DNA of 37,046 nt, taken from assembly GCA_946479515.1 (NCBI GenBank), contig CAMLGF010000038.1:1-37046 (forward strand), read 5' to 3'. The translations under genes were made by a program, and so were the position numbers. Each line of letters begins with the position of its first letter. Position 1 is the stretch's first letter. Below the pieces are notes generated by a model. The model saw nothing but the letters and a program-made list of their open reading frames with translations. It ran no database searches and was not told the origin of the DNA. Positions 29,347 through 37,041 of this stretch are shown one piece after another. The DNA comes from an uncultured Pseudomonadota bacterium (lineage in GTDB: Bacteria > Pseudomonadota > Gammaproteobacteria > Steroidobacterales > Steroidobacteraceae).

Positions 29347-30851
29347 ACTCCCGCGGCACCCTGCTGCAGCGCCGCCAGATCGGCCGCGTCGCTGACCGTG
29401 TTGTTAGCTCGGTTGAAGACGCCGCCCGCATTGCCCACGTCCCAGAAGAACGGGCGCAGGCCGTGGTCGACCGCACTCTTCACCACGTACTGGTGGTAGT
29501 ACAGCCGCGACTTCTCGTGCAGCGCCAGGTCGTCGCCCGTCAGCGGCGCGCCGCGGCGCTGCGCACCGAACTCGCCGACGACGACCGGAATGCCCTGGTC
29601 GATGAACTTCGCCTTCATCAGGGCGAACATGGCGTCGACATTGGCCTCCTCGCCCCAGGTGGGGTTGTGGGCCGTATCGGTGGTGGAGTGGTTCGGCGCG
29701 CCCCAGTAGAAGAACTGGTTGCCCCAGGTCTCGTCCTGCGTCATGCCGGTGAAATTCCAGGGGCTGTAGAAGTGCACCTCCGCCATCAGCCGGTTGGCGA
29801 CCGAGTCGGTGGGCATGCCCGGCCACAAGGTATTGGTGAGCTCCACGTCCGTGTTAGGCCCCTGCACCACCAGCACGCGGAAAGCGTTCCGGCCGCCCGT
29901 CTCGCGCACCGCGTCGACGAAGGTCTGGTGGTACGACAGCAGCACCGCCATTTCTTCGCTCGAGTCCGCGTTCGGCTCATTCGCGCTCGCGAACATCACG
30001 TGTTCGTCGAAGTCGCGCAACGTGGTCGCGATCTGCTGCCAGTAGGCGCGCTGCTTGAAGTTCACCGCGTCCTCATCGGCCGTGGTGACGTGTCTTTCCA
30101 GCCAGCCGCCATCCCAGTGCACGTTCACCATCACGTACAGGTCGTTGTCGACCGCGTACTGCACCACCTGCTTCACGCGCCCCAGCCACGTCGGGCTGAT
30201 CGCCGCCGTGGTCTGGTTCGCGTACTGATCCCAGGACGCCGGGATGCGTACCGCCGTGAAGCCGTTTGCCTTCACGAGCTGCATGAGCTCGTTGGACACC
30301 AGCGGATTGCCCCAGGCGGTCTCGCCACCGGTGGCTTCCAGCGTGTTGCCGATGTTCCAGCCCAGGGTGAACTTGGCCGCAAGCTCGGTGGCCGTGCTGC
30401 TCATGCCGGTGGCGTCCGCGGCCGCGGGGCTGGTGTTGTAGTCAGGATAGGGGCTGGTCTGCACCGCGTTGAACGTCACGGTGAACACTTGGTTCGACTT
30501 CGCGCCACAGCTGTTGGTGTGGACCACCGTCGCCGTGCAGGAGGCCGTGGGCGTGAATGTCTGCTCGCGCGCTGTGCCCGAGGTGCCGCATCCGCTCCAC
30601 GTCCACGATCCGCCGGTGGTGGGCTCCGGGCTGAGCGTGACTTCGGTGCCGGTGTCCGCCGTTACGCTCGCCGACTGGGTTCGCGTACCGCCGACGGCCA
30701 CGAACGGCGTGAGCGTCGTCGCATTGCAGGTCGCCGCGGGCGGAGGCGACGAGGACCCACCGCCACCACCGCCGCATCCCGTCAACGCCAGCAGCGCGGC
30801 GGCACCGGACAGCAGGACCATTCGACTACGGGCTCGTGAAAAGTTGTGCAT
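29337..30851 (-). CDS. GH5 glycanase (cellulase-like) lipoprotein
   Basis: The product has 504 aa. Lipobox LTGC (Cys26) is followed by six Gly and SSSPPP, so it is anchored, probably in the outer membrane. Residues about 42-130 form an Ig-like module (WTWSGCGTSG.AREQTFTP) with four Cys, of a kind found in plant-wall enzymes. The GH5 barrel (about 150-500) shows GWNIGNTLEA (164-173), VRIPASWDQ, VHWDGGW, FASANEPN with acid/base Glu292, and VVVGEFGA with nucleophile Glu427. All catalytic residues are present. It should cleave beta-1,4-glucan or mannan; the subfamily is not decided. The ATG at 30851 has no ribosome site; an internal ATG (codon 11) also would keep the lipobox. Confidence 0.92.
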   Translation of the reverse strand: MHNFSRARSRMVLLSGAAALLALTGCGGGGGGSSSPPPAATCNATTLTPFVAVGGTRTQSASVTADTGTEVTLSPEPTTGGSWTWSGCGTSGTAREQTFTPTASCTATVVHTNSCGAKSNQVFTVTFNAVQTSPYPDYNTSPAAADATGMSSTATELAAKFTLGWNIGNTLEATGGETAWGNPLVSNELMQLVKANGFTAVRIPASWDQYANQTTAAISPTWLGRVKQVVQYAVDNDLYVMVNVHWDGGWLERHVTTADEDAVNFKQRAYWQQIATTLRDFDEHVMFASANEPNADSSEEMAVLLSYHQTFVDAVRETGGRNAFRVLVVQGPNTDVELTNTLWPGMPTDSVANRLMAEVHFYSPWNFTGMTQDETWGNQFFYWGAPNHSTTDTAHNPTWGEEANVDAMFALMKAKFIDQGIPVVVGEFGAQRRGAPLTGDDLALHEKSRLYYHQYVVKSAVDHGLRPFFWDVGNAGGVFNRANNTVSDAADLAALQQGAAGVAP

Positions 30852-31176
30852 GCGGGGCGTTCTTTTGTGAGGAGCGAAGGCGTGGTTCGGGCACGGCGAA
30901 GTCCTGGCGCGAAAGTATGTGTGAGGCACCGGGAACACCGTGGGCCGCACGTCACGGATCGCGGCGGATTATCGGGCCCATCGGGCGGGAACAGATTCCG
31001 GTTTCGCGCCGAGCTATGCGCGAATCGCATGGCTCGGAACCCGCCGCCGGGAGCAACGGATTCGATGCAACCGCCCTGCCACCGCACGTATCCATATACT
31101 CGCCCATTGCCGCCAGGGCTCCGCCACTCGGCATCGGCATACTTTATATCCAACGCGAACGCGCGAGAGGCCCGCC
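30852..31176. other. 325-base intergenic region
   Basis: This divergent gap separates the GH5 gene from the broken NTF2-like gene. It contains AT-richer patches (TATCCATATACT near 31089 and TACTTTATAT near 31140) that may be -10 regions for either direction, but I find no matching -35. No coding frame with a ribosome site is seen. Confidence 0.5.
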
Positions 31177-31537
31177 ATGAAACTCCGTCCAGTCTTTCTG
31201 CTGTGCACCCTGTGGATGCTCGGCGCCGCCACCGCCGGCGCCGATGCCCTACCATGATGGCGGCGGCCTCACGGTCGGCGTGGATGCGGTCATCGCCCAG
31301 ACCCGGCAGAACGTGTGCGGCAAGTTCCGGCGCGAGCTCGACCGGGAGAGCTTTCGCGCGTATCCCATACCGGGTTACGGCGCACTGGCGGTGGGCACGC
31401 ATCGCTTCTGCCATACGCCCACCACCTGCGAGGGCGCCGCCGACTTCGCGACGGTGTGGCGGGACGATGCCGGCAAGTGGCAGATCACCCGCGCCTTGAG
31501 CTACGGGCATCGCGCGACAAGCGGCACCGCCCGATGA
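31177..31537 (+). pseudogene. Broken NTF2-like (DUF4440-type) secreted protein
   Basis: An intact signal peptide (MKLRPVFLLCTLWMLGA) starts at 31177 but stops at 31257 after 26 codons. The C-terminal two thirds of the expected protein continues in another frame from about 31244 (YHDGGGLTVGVDAVI, CGKFRRELD, IPGYGALAVGTHRF, FATVWRDDAGKWQITRALSYGH), as in NTF2-like proteins of 140-150 residues. The helical N-terminal part of the domain (about 35-45 residues after the signal) is missing. The simplest reading is one internal deletion whose length is not a multiple of three. The second frame has its own ATG (31244), so a cytoplasmic 97-aa fragment could still be made, but without a ribosome site. 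Confidence 0.7.
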
Positions 31538-31577
31538 GACCTTGTATCGCGAATGTGGGTCGGCGGGCAGCTTGAGC

Positions 31578-32852
31578 CTAGTCCGCCGCGCGAAGCATCA
31601 CGCTCATCGCCGCCCGCTGGATGCCGTTCTCCAGCCTGAACAGGAATCGATTTGCGCCGCGCTTCAGTCGGATCTTTCGGTAGCCCTCGTCCGGCTGCCA
31701 GGGTTTTTCCAGGTCGATGCTTCGCCACACGAGCACGCCGTTCACCCACAGTTTCGATTGATCGTCGCTGCCGATGGCGAGCCATACGTTGCGCGGCTCG
31801 TCGGAGAACACCTCGGTGTACGCGTAGTACACCGCGTACTCGCTGAATTCCGGCGGCAGCAATGGCAGCTGGTCGTACTCGACGTGCTGCCAGCGCAGTA
31901 CGCGGCGATCGTTGCCGAGGTACAGCGCATCCAGGTTCAGATCGTGTTCCGGCGGAAACTGCGTCTCCAGGTTGACGCGCGCCTTGTTGGGGAACGGGCC
32001 TATGAAATACCAGCTGTCGAGCGCCAGCCACCCGACCGCCCTGCCCCGTGCCGCGATGCGACGACCGAAGCTCACCGGGGAATTGCGCGGCGACGCCGGC
32101 GGCTTCGTATCCGCGGAGACCGCGGTGGGCGACACGCGTGCACCCAGCTCCTGCGCCTGATAGAGCTGGCGCATCTGTTCGCTCACATCGTTGACCGTGC
32201 CACGAGCGTGCTGGTTGAAGTGGCTCTCGGTTGCCAGGCGGTTGCCCGGGTCGAAGTCGCCGGCGCTGTCGATGACGCCCGCATTATCGGAGCTTTCAGA
32301 TCCGGCCTGCTCGCTTCCCGCCGCGCGCCGCCGCTGTACGCGCGCCAGGGCTTCTCGCGCCTGCCCCTGCATCTCGCCGATGCGGTCCGCCATTTCCGTT
32401 TCGGTGAGCCCGCCGTGACCCACCTCGTCCGGCAGCGAATCCACGGGCGCTTGCCGCGAGGCGCTCGCCGGCTGCTCGTCGAGCAGCACCTTCTCCTGTG
32501 CCTCGATGTCCGCCAGCAGTTCCCTCGCTTGCTCGTACATCTCTTCGATCGACTCGGGCGGTGGCTGCTGCGACGATTCTTCCGCGGGCGCATTGTCCGA
32601 CTCGGGGTCCCGCGCCATCGCGTCGAGCTGCCGTTTGACTTCCTCCAGGTCGTCGATGCGCTGCTGCGACCAGGCGCGCTCGCTCTGCAGCGTGTATTCC
32701 CGCGCGCGTTCTTCCTGTGCCGGGTTGCGTGCCTCGGGCAGCAGCGCCTCGCCATAGCGCAGCACGAGCATGAACAGGCCCACATGCAGCCACGCCGCCA
32801 GATAGGTCTTCGACAGCAACCGGCGCGCGTAGGGCGGTTCAGTAGCGGTCAT
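31578..32852 (-). CDS. Membrane-anchored protein of ExbBD operon, jelly-roll C-terminus
   Basis: The product has 424 aa. One N-terminal transmembrane helix (about residues 18-36) is followed by a long helical, Glu/Gln/Ala-rich periplasmic section (40-260) that looks like a coiled coil. A C-terminal beta domain (about 285-424) has W-LDSWYFIGPFPN, YYAYTEVFSDEPR, WLAIGSDDQSKLWVNG and ANRFLFRLENG, resembling PA14-like or carbohydrate-binding jelly rolls. It is not TonB: there is no Pro-rich arm and no TonB C-terminal fold. Its start overlaps the ExbD stop by 14 bases, so it is translationally coupled. It may act as the force-transducing partner or as the cargo-binding end of an ExbBD motor; this is inference. 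Confidence 0.7.
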   Translation of the reverse strand: MTATEPPYARRLLSKTYLAAWLHVGLFMLVLRYGEALLPEARNPAQEERAREYTLQSERAWSQQRIDDLEEVKRQLDAMARDPESDNAPAEESSQQPPPESIEEMYEQARELLADIEAQEKVLLDEQPASASRQAPVDSLPDEVGHGGLTETEMADRIGEMQGQAREALARVQRRRAAGSEQAGSESSDNAGVIDSAGDFDPGNRLATESHFNQHARGTVNDVSEQMRQLYQAQELGARVSPTAVSADTKPPASPRNSPVSFGRRIAARGRAVGWLALDSWYFIGPFPNKARVNLETQFPPEHDLNLDALYLGNDRRVLRWQHVEYDQLPLLPPEFSEYAVYYAYTEVFSDEPRNVWLAIGSDDQSKLWVNGVLVWRSIDLEKPWQPDEGYRKIRLKRGANRFLFRLENGIQRAAMSVMLRAAD

Positions 32853-33273
32853 TGGAGTTGGCACGGATGCTGACGTTGCGCAGCCCTTCGAACTCACACA
32901 GGTCCAGAACCTGCACCACATGCTGCAGCGAGGTGTTGCGATCGCCGTCGATGCGGATGCGCCGGTTGCGATTTTCCGCCGCTTCGCGCCTGAGCGTCGC
33001 GTGCAGCGCCTCGCTGCCGATGCGCTGGCCATTCAGGAACAGGCGGCCACGGCTGTCCACGCCGATCACCAGCACCTGCTCCGGCGCCGTGTGCGATTCC
33101 AGCGCCACCGCGGAGTGCGGCAGCACGATCTGCAGTTCTTCTTCTTTCTTGTCCGGCTTGAGCTTGTTGAAGCTGGTCGCCACCAGGAAAAAGATCAGCA
33201 GCAGGAAGATGCAGTCCAGCAGTGGCGCCATGTTGACTTCGAACTGCTCATCGTCTTCGAGGTTGACGCGCAT
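32839..33273 (-). CDS. exbD: ExbD/TolR-family protein
   Basis: The protein has 144 aa. The family order is clear: a short cytoplasmic N-terminus, a transmembrane helix with the proton-path Asp in NMAPLLDCIFLLLIFFLVAT (Asp20 in the channel motif), a short linker, then a periplasmic domain with VLVIGVDSRGRLFLNG and a closing IRIDGD...LQHVVQVLDLC-FEGL...S. It works with ExbB as a proton-driven stator. Its ATG is one base after the ExbB stop and its own stop overlaps the third gene, so the three are one operon. Confidence 0.9.
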   Translation of the reverse strand: MRVNLEDDEQFEVNMAPLLDCIFLLLIFFLVATSFNKLKPDKKEEELQIVLPHSAVALESHTAPEQVLVIGVDSRGRLFLNGQRIGSEALHATLRREAAENRNRRIRIDGDRNTSLQHVVQVLDLCEFEGLRNVSIRANSNDRY

Positions 33274-33274
33274 C

Positions 33275-33979
33275 TCAGGCCGCCTGCACCGACTTGTGGG
33301 CGAACCAGTCGCTGGTCAGCGCGTTGATCTCCTCTTCCAGCTCGATGCCATAGAGCACCGTGCGGCTCTTGAAGTAGTGGTAGAAGCCAAGCGCCGGCAG
33401 CGCAACGCTCAAGCCGGCCGCCGTCGTCAGCAGCGCCTTGGAGATGCCGTCCGCGAGCAGGCTCGGGTCGCCGATTTCCCCCGAGGCCGCGATCACGTAG
33501 AACGCCTCGATCATGCCGATGACCGTGCCCAGCAGCCCGGCAAGCGGTGCGATTGTCGCCACCACTGCCAGTGGATAGGCGCGCTGCAGATGGCGACGCA
33601 GCGACATGGACGCAATGTCGCCCGCACCCGAGGAAATGCTCACCAGATCGTGCTGCCGGTGCCGATTGATGAAGGTGAGCACCTGCGCGAGCGTGTTGTC
33701 CTGCGGTGCGCAGAGCGACTCGATTTCCGCGTGGTTGCCGCTTTTCCAGAGCTCCCTGACGCGCGCCACCAGTCCCTCCGGCACGATGCGGCCACGGCGC
33801 AGACCCTGCAGGCGCTCGAAGATCACCCCCAGGCCTGCGACGGAGAGCACCACGATGACCACACCCGTGATCCCCACCAGGTGATAGAGCTCGCCAATGG
33901 AGTAGTCGGCGGCGAATGCCGGGCCTGGCGCGAGCAGCGCCACGGCCAGGGCGAGAGCGAAGACGGCGAGACTTTTCAT
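33275..33979 (-). CDS. exbB: ExbB/TolQ/MotA-family proton channel
   Basis: The protein has 234 aa. A cleavable signal peptide (about 1-24, ending AFA-AD) precedes three transmembrane helices (about 37-54, 135-160, 175-200). The MotA/TolQ/ExbB signature P-LAVVATIAPLAGLLGTVIGMIEAF (135-159) and the ISKALLTTAAGLSVALPAL helix carry the conserved Thr and Gly positions of the proton path. The cytoplasmic loop between the first two helices holds the LRR-GR.V..L-.RV.ELW..G helix. An extra signal peptide is usual in this subgroup. It is the first gene of the ExbB-ExbD-jelly-roll operon and is divergent from yjdM. No TonB or TonB receptor is in the window. Confidence 0.9.
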   Translation of the reverse strand: MKSLAVFALALAVALLAPGPAFAADYSIGELYHLVGITGVVIVVLSVAGLGVIFERLQGLRRGRIVPEGLVARVRELWKSGNHAEIESLCAPQDNTLAQVLTFINRHRQHDLVSISSGAGDIASMSLRRHLQRAYPLAVVATIAPLAGLLGTVIGMIEAFYVIAASGEIGDPSLLADGISKALLTTAAGLSVALPALGFYHYFKSRTVLYGIELEEEINALTSDWFAHKSVQAA

Positions 33980-34094
33980 GCGGAACCTGTTTGACGGCTG
34001 CCCGAGGGCGTAGTTTGGCATGCTCGCGAAACCGGTCCAGGCCGCTTTCGCCAACGCGCCAGCCCGGCGGGCGGCGCTGTGAGAGAATGGCGGC

Positions 34095-34436
34095 ATGTCC
34101 AAACCACCCTGCCCCCAATGCGCCTCCGCCCTCGCGTATGACGACGGCACTCTGCTGGTCTGCCCCGAATGCGGCCATGAGTGGATGGAATCCGCCGTCG
34201 CCGCACCCACCGAAGAGACGCCCGTCATCCGCGACGCGTTCGGCACTGCGCTCAGCGACGGCGACAGCGTCACCGTCATCAAGGATCTCAAGGTGAAAGG
34301 CTCGTCGACCGTGGTGAAGGTCGGCACCAAGGTGAAGGGCATACGCCTCGTCACCGAGGGCGATCACAACATCGACTGCCGCATCGAAGGCATCGGCGCC
34401 ATGGCGCTGAAGTCGGAGTTCGTGAAGAAGGCCTGA
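34095..34436 (+). CDS. yjdM: YjdM/PhnA family zinc-ribbon protein
   Basis: The protein has 113 aa, the normal length for the family. The N-terminal zinc ribbon (CPQC at 6-9, CPECGHEW at 23-30) is followed by the characteristic [64 protein letters not shown]. The name PhnA (alkylphosphonate uptake) is historical; no role in phosphonate use is established. The start at 34095 begins directly with the ribbon. It is divergent from the ExbB operon, 115 bases away, and probably a single-gene unit. Confidence 0.93.
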   Translation: MSKPPCPQCASALAYDDGTLLVCPECGHEWMESAVAAPTEETPVIRDAFGTALSDGDSVTVIKDLKVKGSSTVVKVGTKVKGIRLVTEGDHNIDCRIEGIGAMALKSEFVKKA

Positions 34437-34493
34437 CGGGGACGATCCGCCTCTCACTCGCGATCGTGGACGAGCCCGCGAGCGGAAACGGGG

Positions 34494-35861
34494 TCAGCGG
34501 TGCAGCCTGAAGCGCCCGCTCAGCAGCGCCCAGGTGCTCCGGCGCGCGCCCGTCACCTTGTGCATCTGATCGTCGGCCGCGGCGACCACGCAGTTGCGGC
34601 CCCGGCTCTTGGCCAGGTACAGCGCCTCGTCCGCCTGACGGAAGGTGTCGTCGAAACTCTGGTCGGCCTTCGACGCCGCCACGCCGAAGCTGGCCGTGAT
34701 GGGCAGCGGATCTTCCGGGATGAAGTTCGTCTGCATGACCTTCTGGCGCAGCTTTTCGGCCAGCTCCGCGGCCTTCGACAGGCTCGCGCCCGGGCATACC
34801 AGCACGAATTCCTCCCCGCCCCAGCGCCCCAGCCCGTCGGTATTGCGCGTGTGCGCACGCAGGATCTCGCCCATCGTGCGCAGCACCCGATCGCCGCCAT
34901 AGTGGCCGCGCTGATCGTTGACATGCTTGAAGTGATCGATGTCGATGACGATGACGCTCGCCGGCACGCGCGTCGCCTGCAGCGACTCGACGAAGCGCTC
35001 GATGCCGTGGCGGTTGAGCACGTTGGTGAGCCCATCGAGCGTCGACAACCGGCGATAGTTTTCCTTCTCGCTCTCGAGATCGTGGATCTTGCGGCGCTGC
35101 TCGCGATTCCGGCGGCGCATCAGCACCCATTGCGAGACGCCGTAGATGGTTGCGAAGACCACCAGCACGCACAGGATGCCCAGGTACCAGAACTCCGCGC
35201 TGATCCACTCGCCCACGAACTCGATCTTGTCGATCTGGATGTCGTGATGACTGCCGGCCAGCTCGCCGCGCAGATCGATGGAGAAAATCGTCGCGTTGCT
35301 GAGATCGGGCTGCGACAGCGATCGCGGCAGGTCGTACTGGGCTATCCACCACTCCGGCACCCAGAACTCGCTCAGCTTGATGGCCACCGGCCGGGCGAGA
35401 TCCCGCGCCGGGATGTTCACGTAGTTGTACTTCGGCGAATTCAGGTCCTCGAGGCTCGAGAATCGCGGATCGAAATTGCGGATGGCGACGCGCAGGTACT
35501 GCGCCGAGCCCGTGTAGCGAATCGCCAGATTCAGCGTCTTGTAGCGCGAGAGGTCGGTGCCCTCGTTTACATGCTCGCCGTGCAGCGGAAAGCCGAAGCT
35601 GCAACCCTGATCCACCGAGGCCGCGGGCAGCGTGCAGGCGAAGTGGAAGTGAGCCTGGTCCACCCACTCGATGTCCGCCGGCGCGCCATTGCCGGATTGC
35701 ATCAGGAACGCATACGGACCCTCGCTCCGGTTCTCGATCGTCAGGCGGCGTTCCGGCAGGAAACGATGAGCGATCATCGCCAGGCAGGTCAGCAGGATGC
35801 CGAGCAGCAGCACCAGCGAGTGGCGGGATTTTGGGGGGACCGATTCGTCCGGTTCGCGCAT
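34494..35861 (-). CDS. Diguanylate cyclase with jelly-roll-like periplasmic sensor
   Basis: The product has 455 aa. The N-terminal transmembrane helix (14-31) and a second one (about 224-247) enclose a periplasmic beta-rich domain (35-220; GTDLSRYKTLNLAIRYTG, RVAIRNFDP, YNYVNIPA, IQIDKIEFVG), whose strand pattern resembles galactose-binding/CBM jelly rolls. A coiled linker (250-272) leads to a GGDEF domain with an intact GGEEF (348-352), DIDHFKHVND (307-316), and an inhibitory-site RxxD (Arg339/Asp342) five residues before the motif. It should make c-di-GMP from two GTP and be product-inhibited. The ATG at 35861 was chosen over an upstream TTG in the same frame; both lack a strong ribosome site. 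A carbohydrate ligand is possible. Confidence 0.9.
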   Translation of the reverse strand: MREPDESVPPKSRHSLVLLLGILLTCLAMIAHRFLPERRLTIENRSEGPYAFLMQSGNGAPADIEWVDQAHFHFACTLPAASVDQGCSFGFPLHGEHVNEGTDLSRYKTLNLAIRYTGSAQYLRVAIRNFDPRFSSLEDLNSPKYNYVNIPARDLARPVAIKLSEFWVPEWWIAQYDLPRSLSQPDLSNATIFSIDLRGELAGSHHDIQIDKIEFVGEWISAEFWYLGILCVLVVFATIYGVSQWVLMRRRNREQRRKIHDLESEKENYRRLSTLDGLTNVLNRHGIERFVESLQATRVPASVIVIDIDHFKHVNDQRGHYGGDRVLRTMGEILRAHTRNTDGLGRWGGEEFVLVCPGASLSKAAELAEKLRQKVMQTNFIPEDPLPITASFGVAASKADQSFDDTFRQADEALYLAKSRGRNCVVAAADDQMHKVTGARRSTWALLSGRFRLHR

Positions 35862-36021
35862 GAGCCCGCAATCATGCCCGGCGGCGAGCGGCGATGCCGC
35901 GAACGACTTCCGCAATTGCGACCGGCGTGCCTCGCGACCGGAAAACTCCTACTCCGCTGCCGGAGGCGGTCGCGCGATGCGATCACAGGTCGACTTCGCC
36001 GGCGGCATCAGGGAGCCTCGA

Positions 36022-36411
36022 TCAAACCTCGACTCGATACTGAAGCCCGATCTCATCGCCCGGCTGGCCGCGAAGGCCCCAATTGTGGCGCGGCGTCTCT
36101 GTGATCGTCACCTCGATCTCGTTCGGCTTGCGGTCGCAGTGCTCGGCAATGCGCGCGAACATCAAGCGGATGAGCGACTTTCTCGTCTCGAGGGTTCGCC
36201 CCTCGAACATGCTTATCTCGATGATCGTGTAGCGGGGCGAGGCCGATGCCGGGAAGAAGAAGTCTTCCGCCGCCATTGGAAAGAAGCGATGCGCGCGTTT
36301 GTCAGGCGGGAACTGCAGCGCCTCGATCACGCAGGAATGGATCACTTCCGAAAGCACGCTCTTGATGGGGTCGAGATGCTCGCGGATGCCGTAGATTTTT
36401 ACCTGGGCCAT
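36022..36411 (-). CDS. Tautomerase-family protein lacking the N-terminal proline
   Basis: The protein has 129 aa. It fits the tautomerase-superfamily group with the pattern QVKIYG-REHL.PIK..LS.VIHSCV-EALQ.P.DKRAHRFFP......F..P...S..YTIIEI.MFEGR, then SLIRL-F-RI and a closing ITETPRHNWGLRGQPGDE. The catalytic Pro1 of 4-OT-like enzymes is replaced by Ala here, so classical tautomerase activity is not expected. The ATG at 36411 gives the family start; GGGGAG is only two bases before it, and a GTG at 36432, immediately after the upstream stop, is the alternative. It is in the same operon as the hypothetical gene at 36433-36828. Confidence 0.82.
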   Translation of the reverse strand: MAQVKIYGIREHLDPIKSVLSEVIHSCVIEALQFPPDKRAHRFFPMAAEDFFFPASASPRYTIIEISMFEGRTLETRKSLIRLMFARIAEHCDRKPNEIEVTITETPRHNWGLRGQPGDEIGLQYRVEV

Positions 36412-36432
36412 TGCTCCCCGGCAGAATCGCAC

Positions 36433-36828
36433 TCACCAGGTCGGACTCGGCCTGAGCTTGGCGCCGTAGAGTTCTTCTTCATCGGCGGTCGGGTGCTGCC
36501 CGTCCACGAATCGAGCATATGCAGCTGGCGAAAGGGGTGCCGATGATGCTCGCCCGATTTTGTCCCAAGACTTCAGAAGCGATCGCGAATTCAGGTCTGG
36601 ATCCACTTCGAGCCTGCCGATGGCGCTCCCCTCCGGGTCGCTCATCTTTTCGGCGAACTCCACCGGTGCCAGTTCCGCAATTGCGCGAACGCGCGCCACG
36701 AGCGCATCCATCGAGACCGAGGCGGGCTCGTTCCTCGATGGCGCTCCTTCTATCCTGGTAGATAGTCGAGGCACCGCCGACTTGCGCGAGCGCACGACCC
36801 CAACGAATTCGATACTGAAGTAGTTCAT
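36433..36828 (-). CDS. Hypothetical protein, 131 aa
   Basis: I do not recognise this protein. It is soluble; residues 1-25 form a beta hairpin-like start, the middle (about 40-62) is a helix rich in Ala/Val/Glu, and the end (about 85-131) is Pro/Ser/Ala-rich with Glu and Tyr. The gene immediately precedes the tautomerase-like gene on the same strand and is probably co-transcribed with it. GTGAG just before the ATG at 36828 is a poor ribosome site. Upstream there is a stem-loop (36845-36865) and a 16-bp perfect-armed palindrome (36930-36945), so regulation looks likely. Base composition is a little less GC-rich than the neighbours. Confidence 0.6.
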   Translation of the reverse strand: MNYFSIEFVGVVRSRKSAVPRLSTRIEGAPSRNEPASVSMDALVARVRAIAELAPVEFAEKMSDPEGSAIGRLEVDPDLNSRSLLKSWDKIGRASSAPLSPAAYARFVDGQHPTADEEELYGAKLRPSPTW

Positions 36829-36844
36829 CTCACTGAAGCCCTTG

Positions 36845-36865
36845 CCCGCCGCTTACGGCGACGGG
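36845..36865. promoter_or_regulatory. Leader stem-loop before the 36433-36828 gene
   Basis: CCCGCCGC (36845-36852) and GCGACGGG (36858-36865) pair over eight bases around TTACG; the one non-Watson-Crick pair is G-U in the minus-strand (leader) RNA. It lies 17 bases before the ATG on that strand and could affect translation. Confidence 0.3.
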
Positions 36866-36929
36866 GAATACGTCCGCGTCAGCTTAAGCTCATTCACCAA
36901 AGAGGTGGCAAGGTTGAAGTATGAGTAAC

Positions 36930-36945
36930 AGTGACGCCCGTCACT
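36930..36945. promoter_or_regulatory. 16-bp palindrome with nested outer repeat
   Basis: AGTGACG/CGTCACT around a CC centre form a perfect-armed palindrome, bracketed by CAAGGTTGA (36910-36918) and TCAACTTG (36944-36951), which are complementary apart from one extra G. A weak minus-strand promoter (TTGAGT, 19 bp, CATACT) overlaps it, so it may be an operator. Confidence 0.4.
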
Positions 36946-36961
36946 CAACTTGCCCGTCGGC

Positions 36962-37041
36962 AAACTCCTACCTTGGCCCAGGGGGCGGAGTTTACAGGTT
37001 TTTACATAAAACGTAAGCAAGCCAGCACCTCCGGAAGGTGC
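36962..37041. other. Gene-free end with further stem-loops
   Basis: AAACTCC (36962-36968) pairs with GGAGTTT (36987-36993), and GCACCT (37025-37030) pairs with AGGTGC (37036-37041) around a five-base loop. An AT-rich tract (TTTTTACATAAAA) lies between. No coding frame is supported before the window ends, so this may be a leader, terminator or edge of the next locus. Confidence 0.3.
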
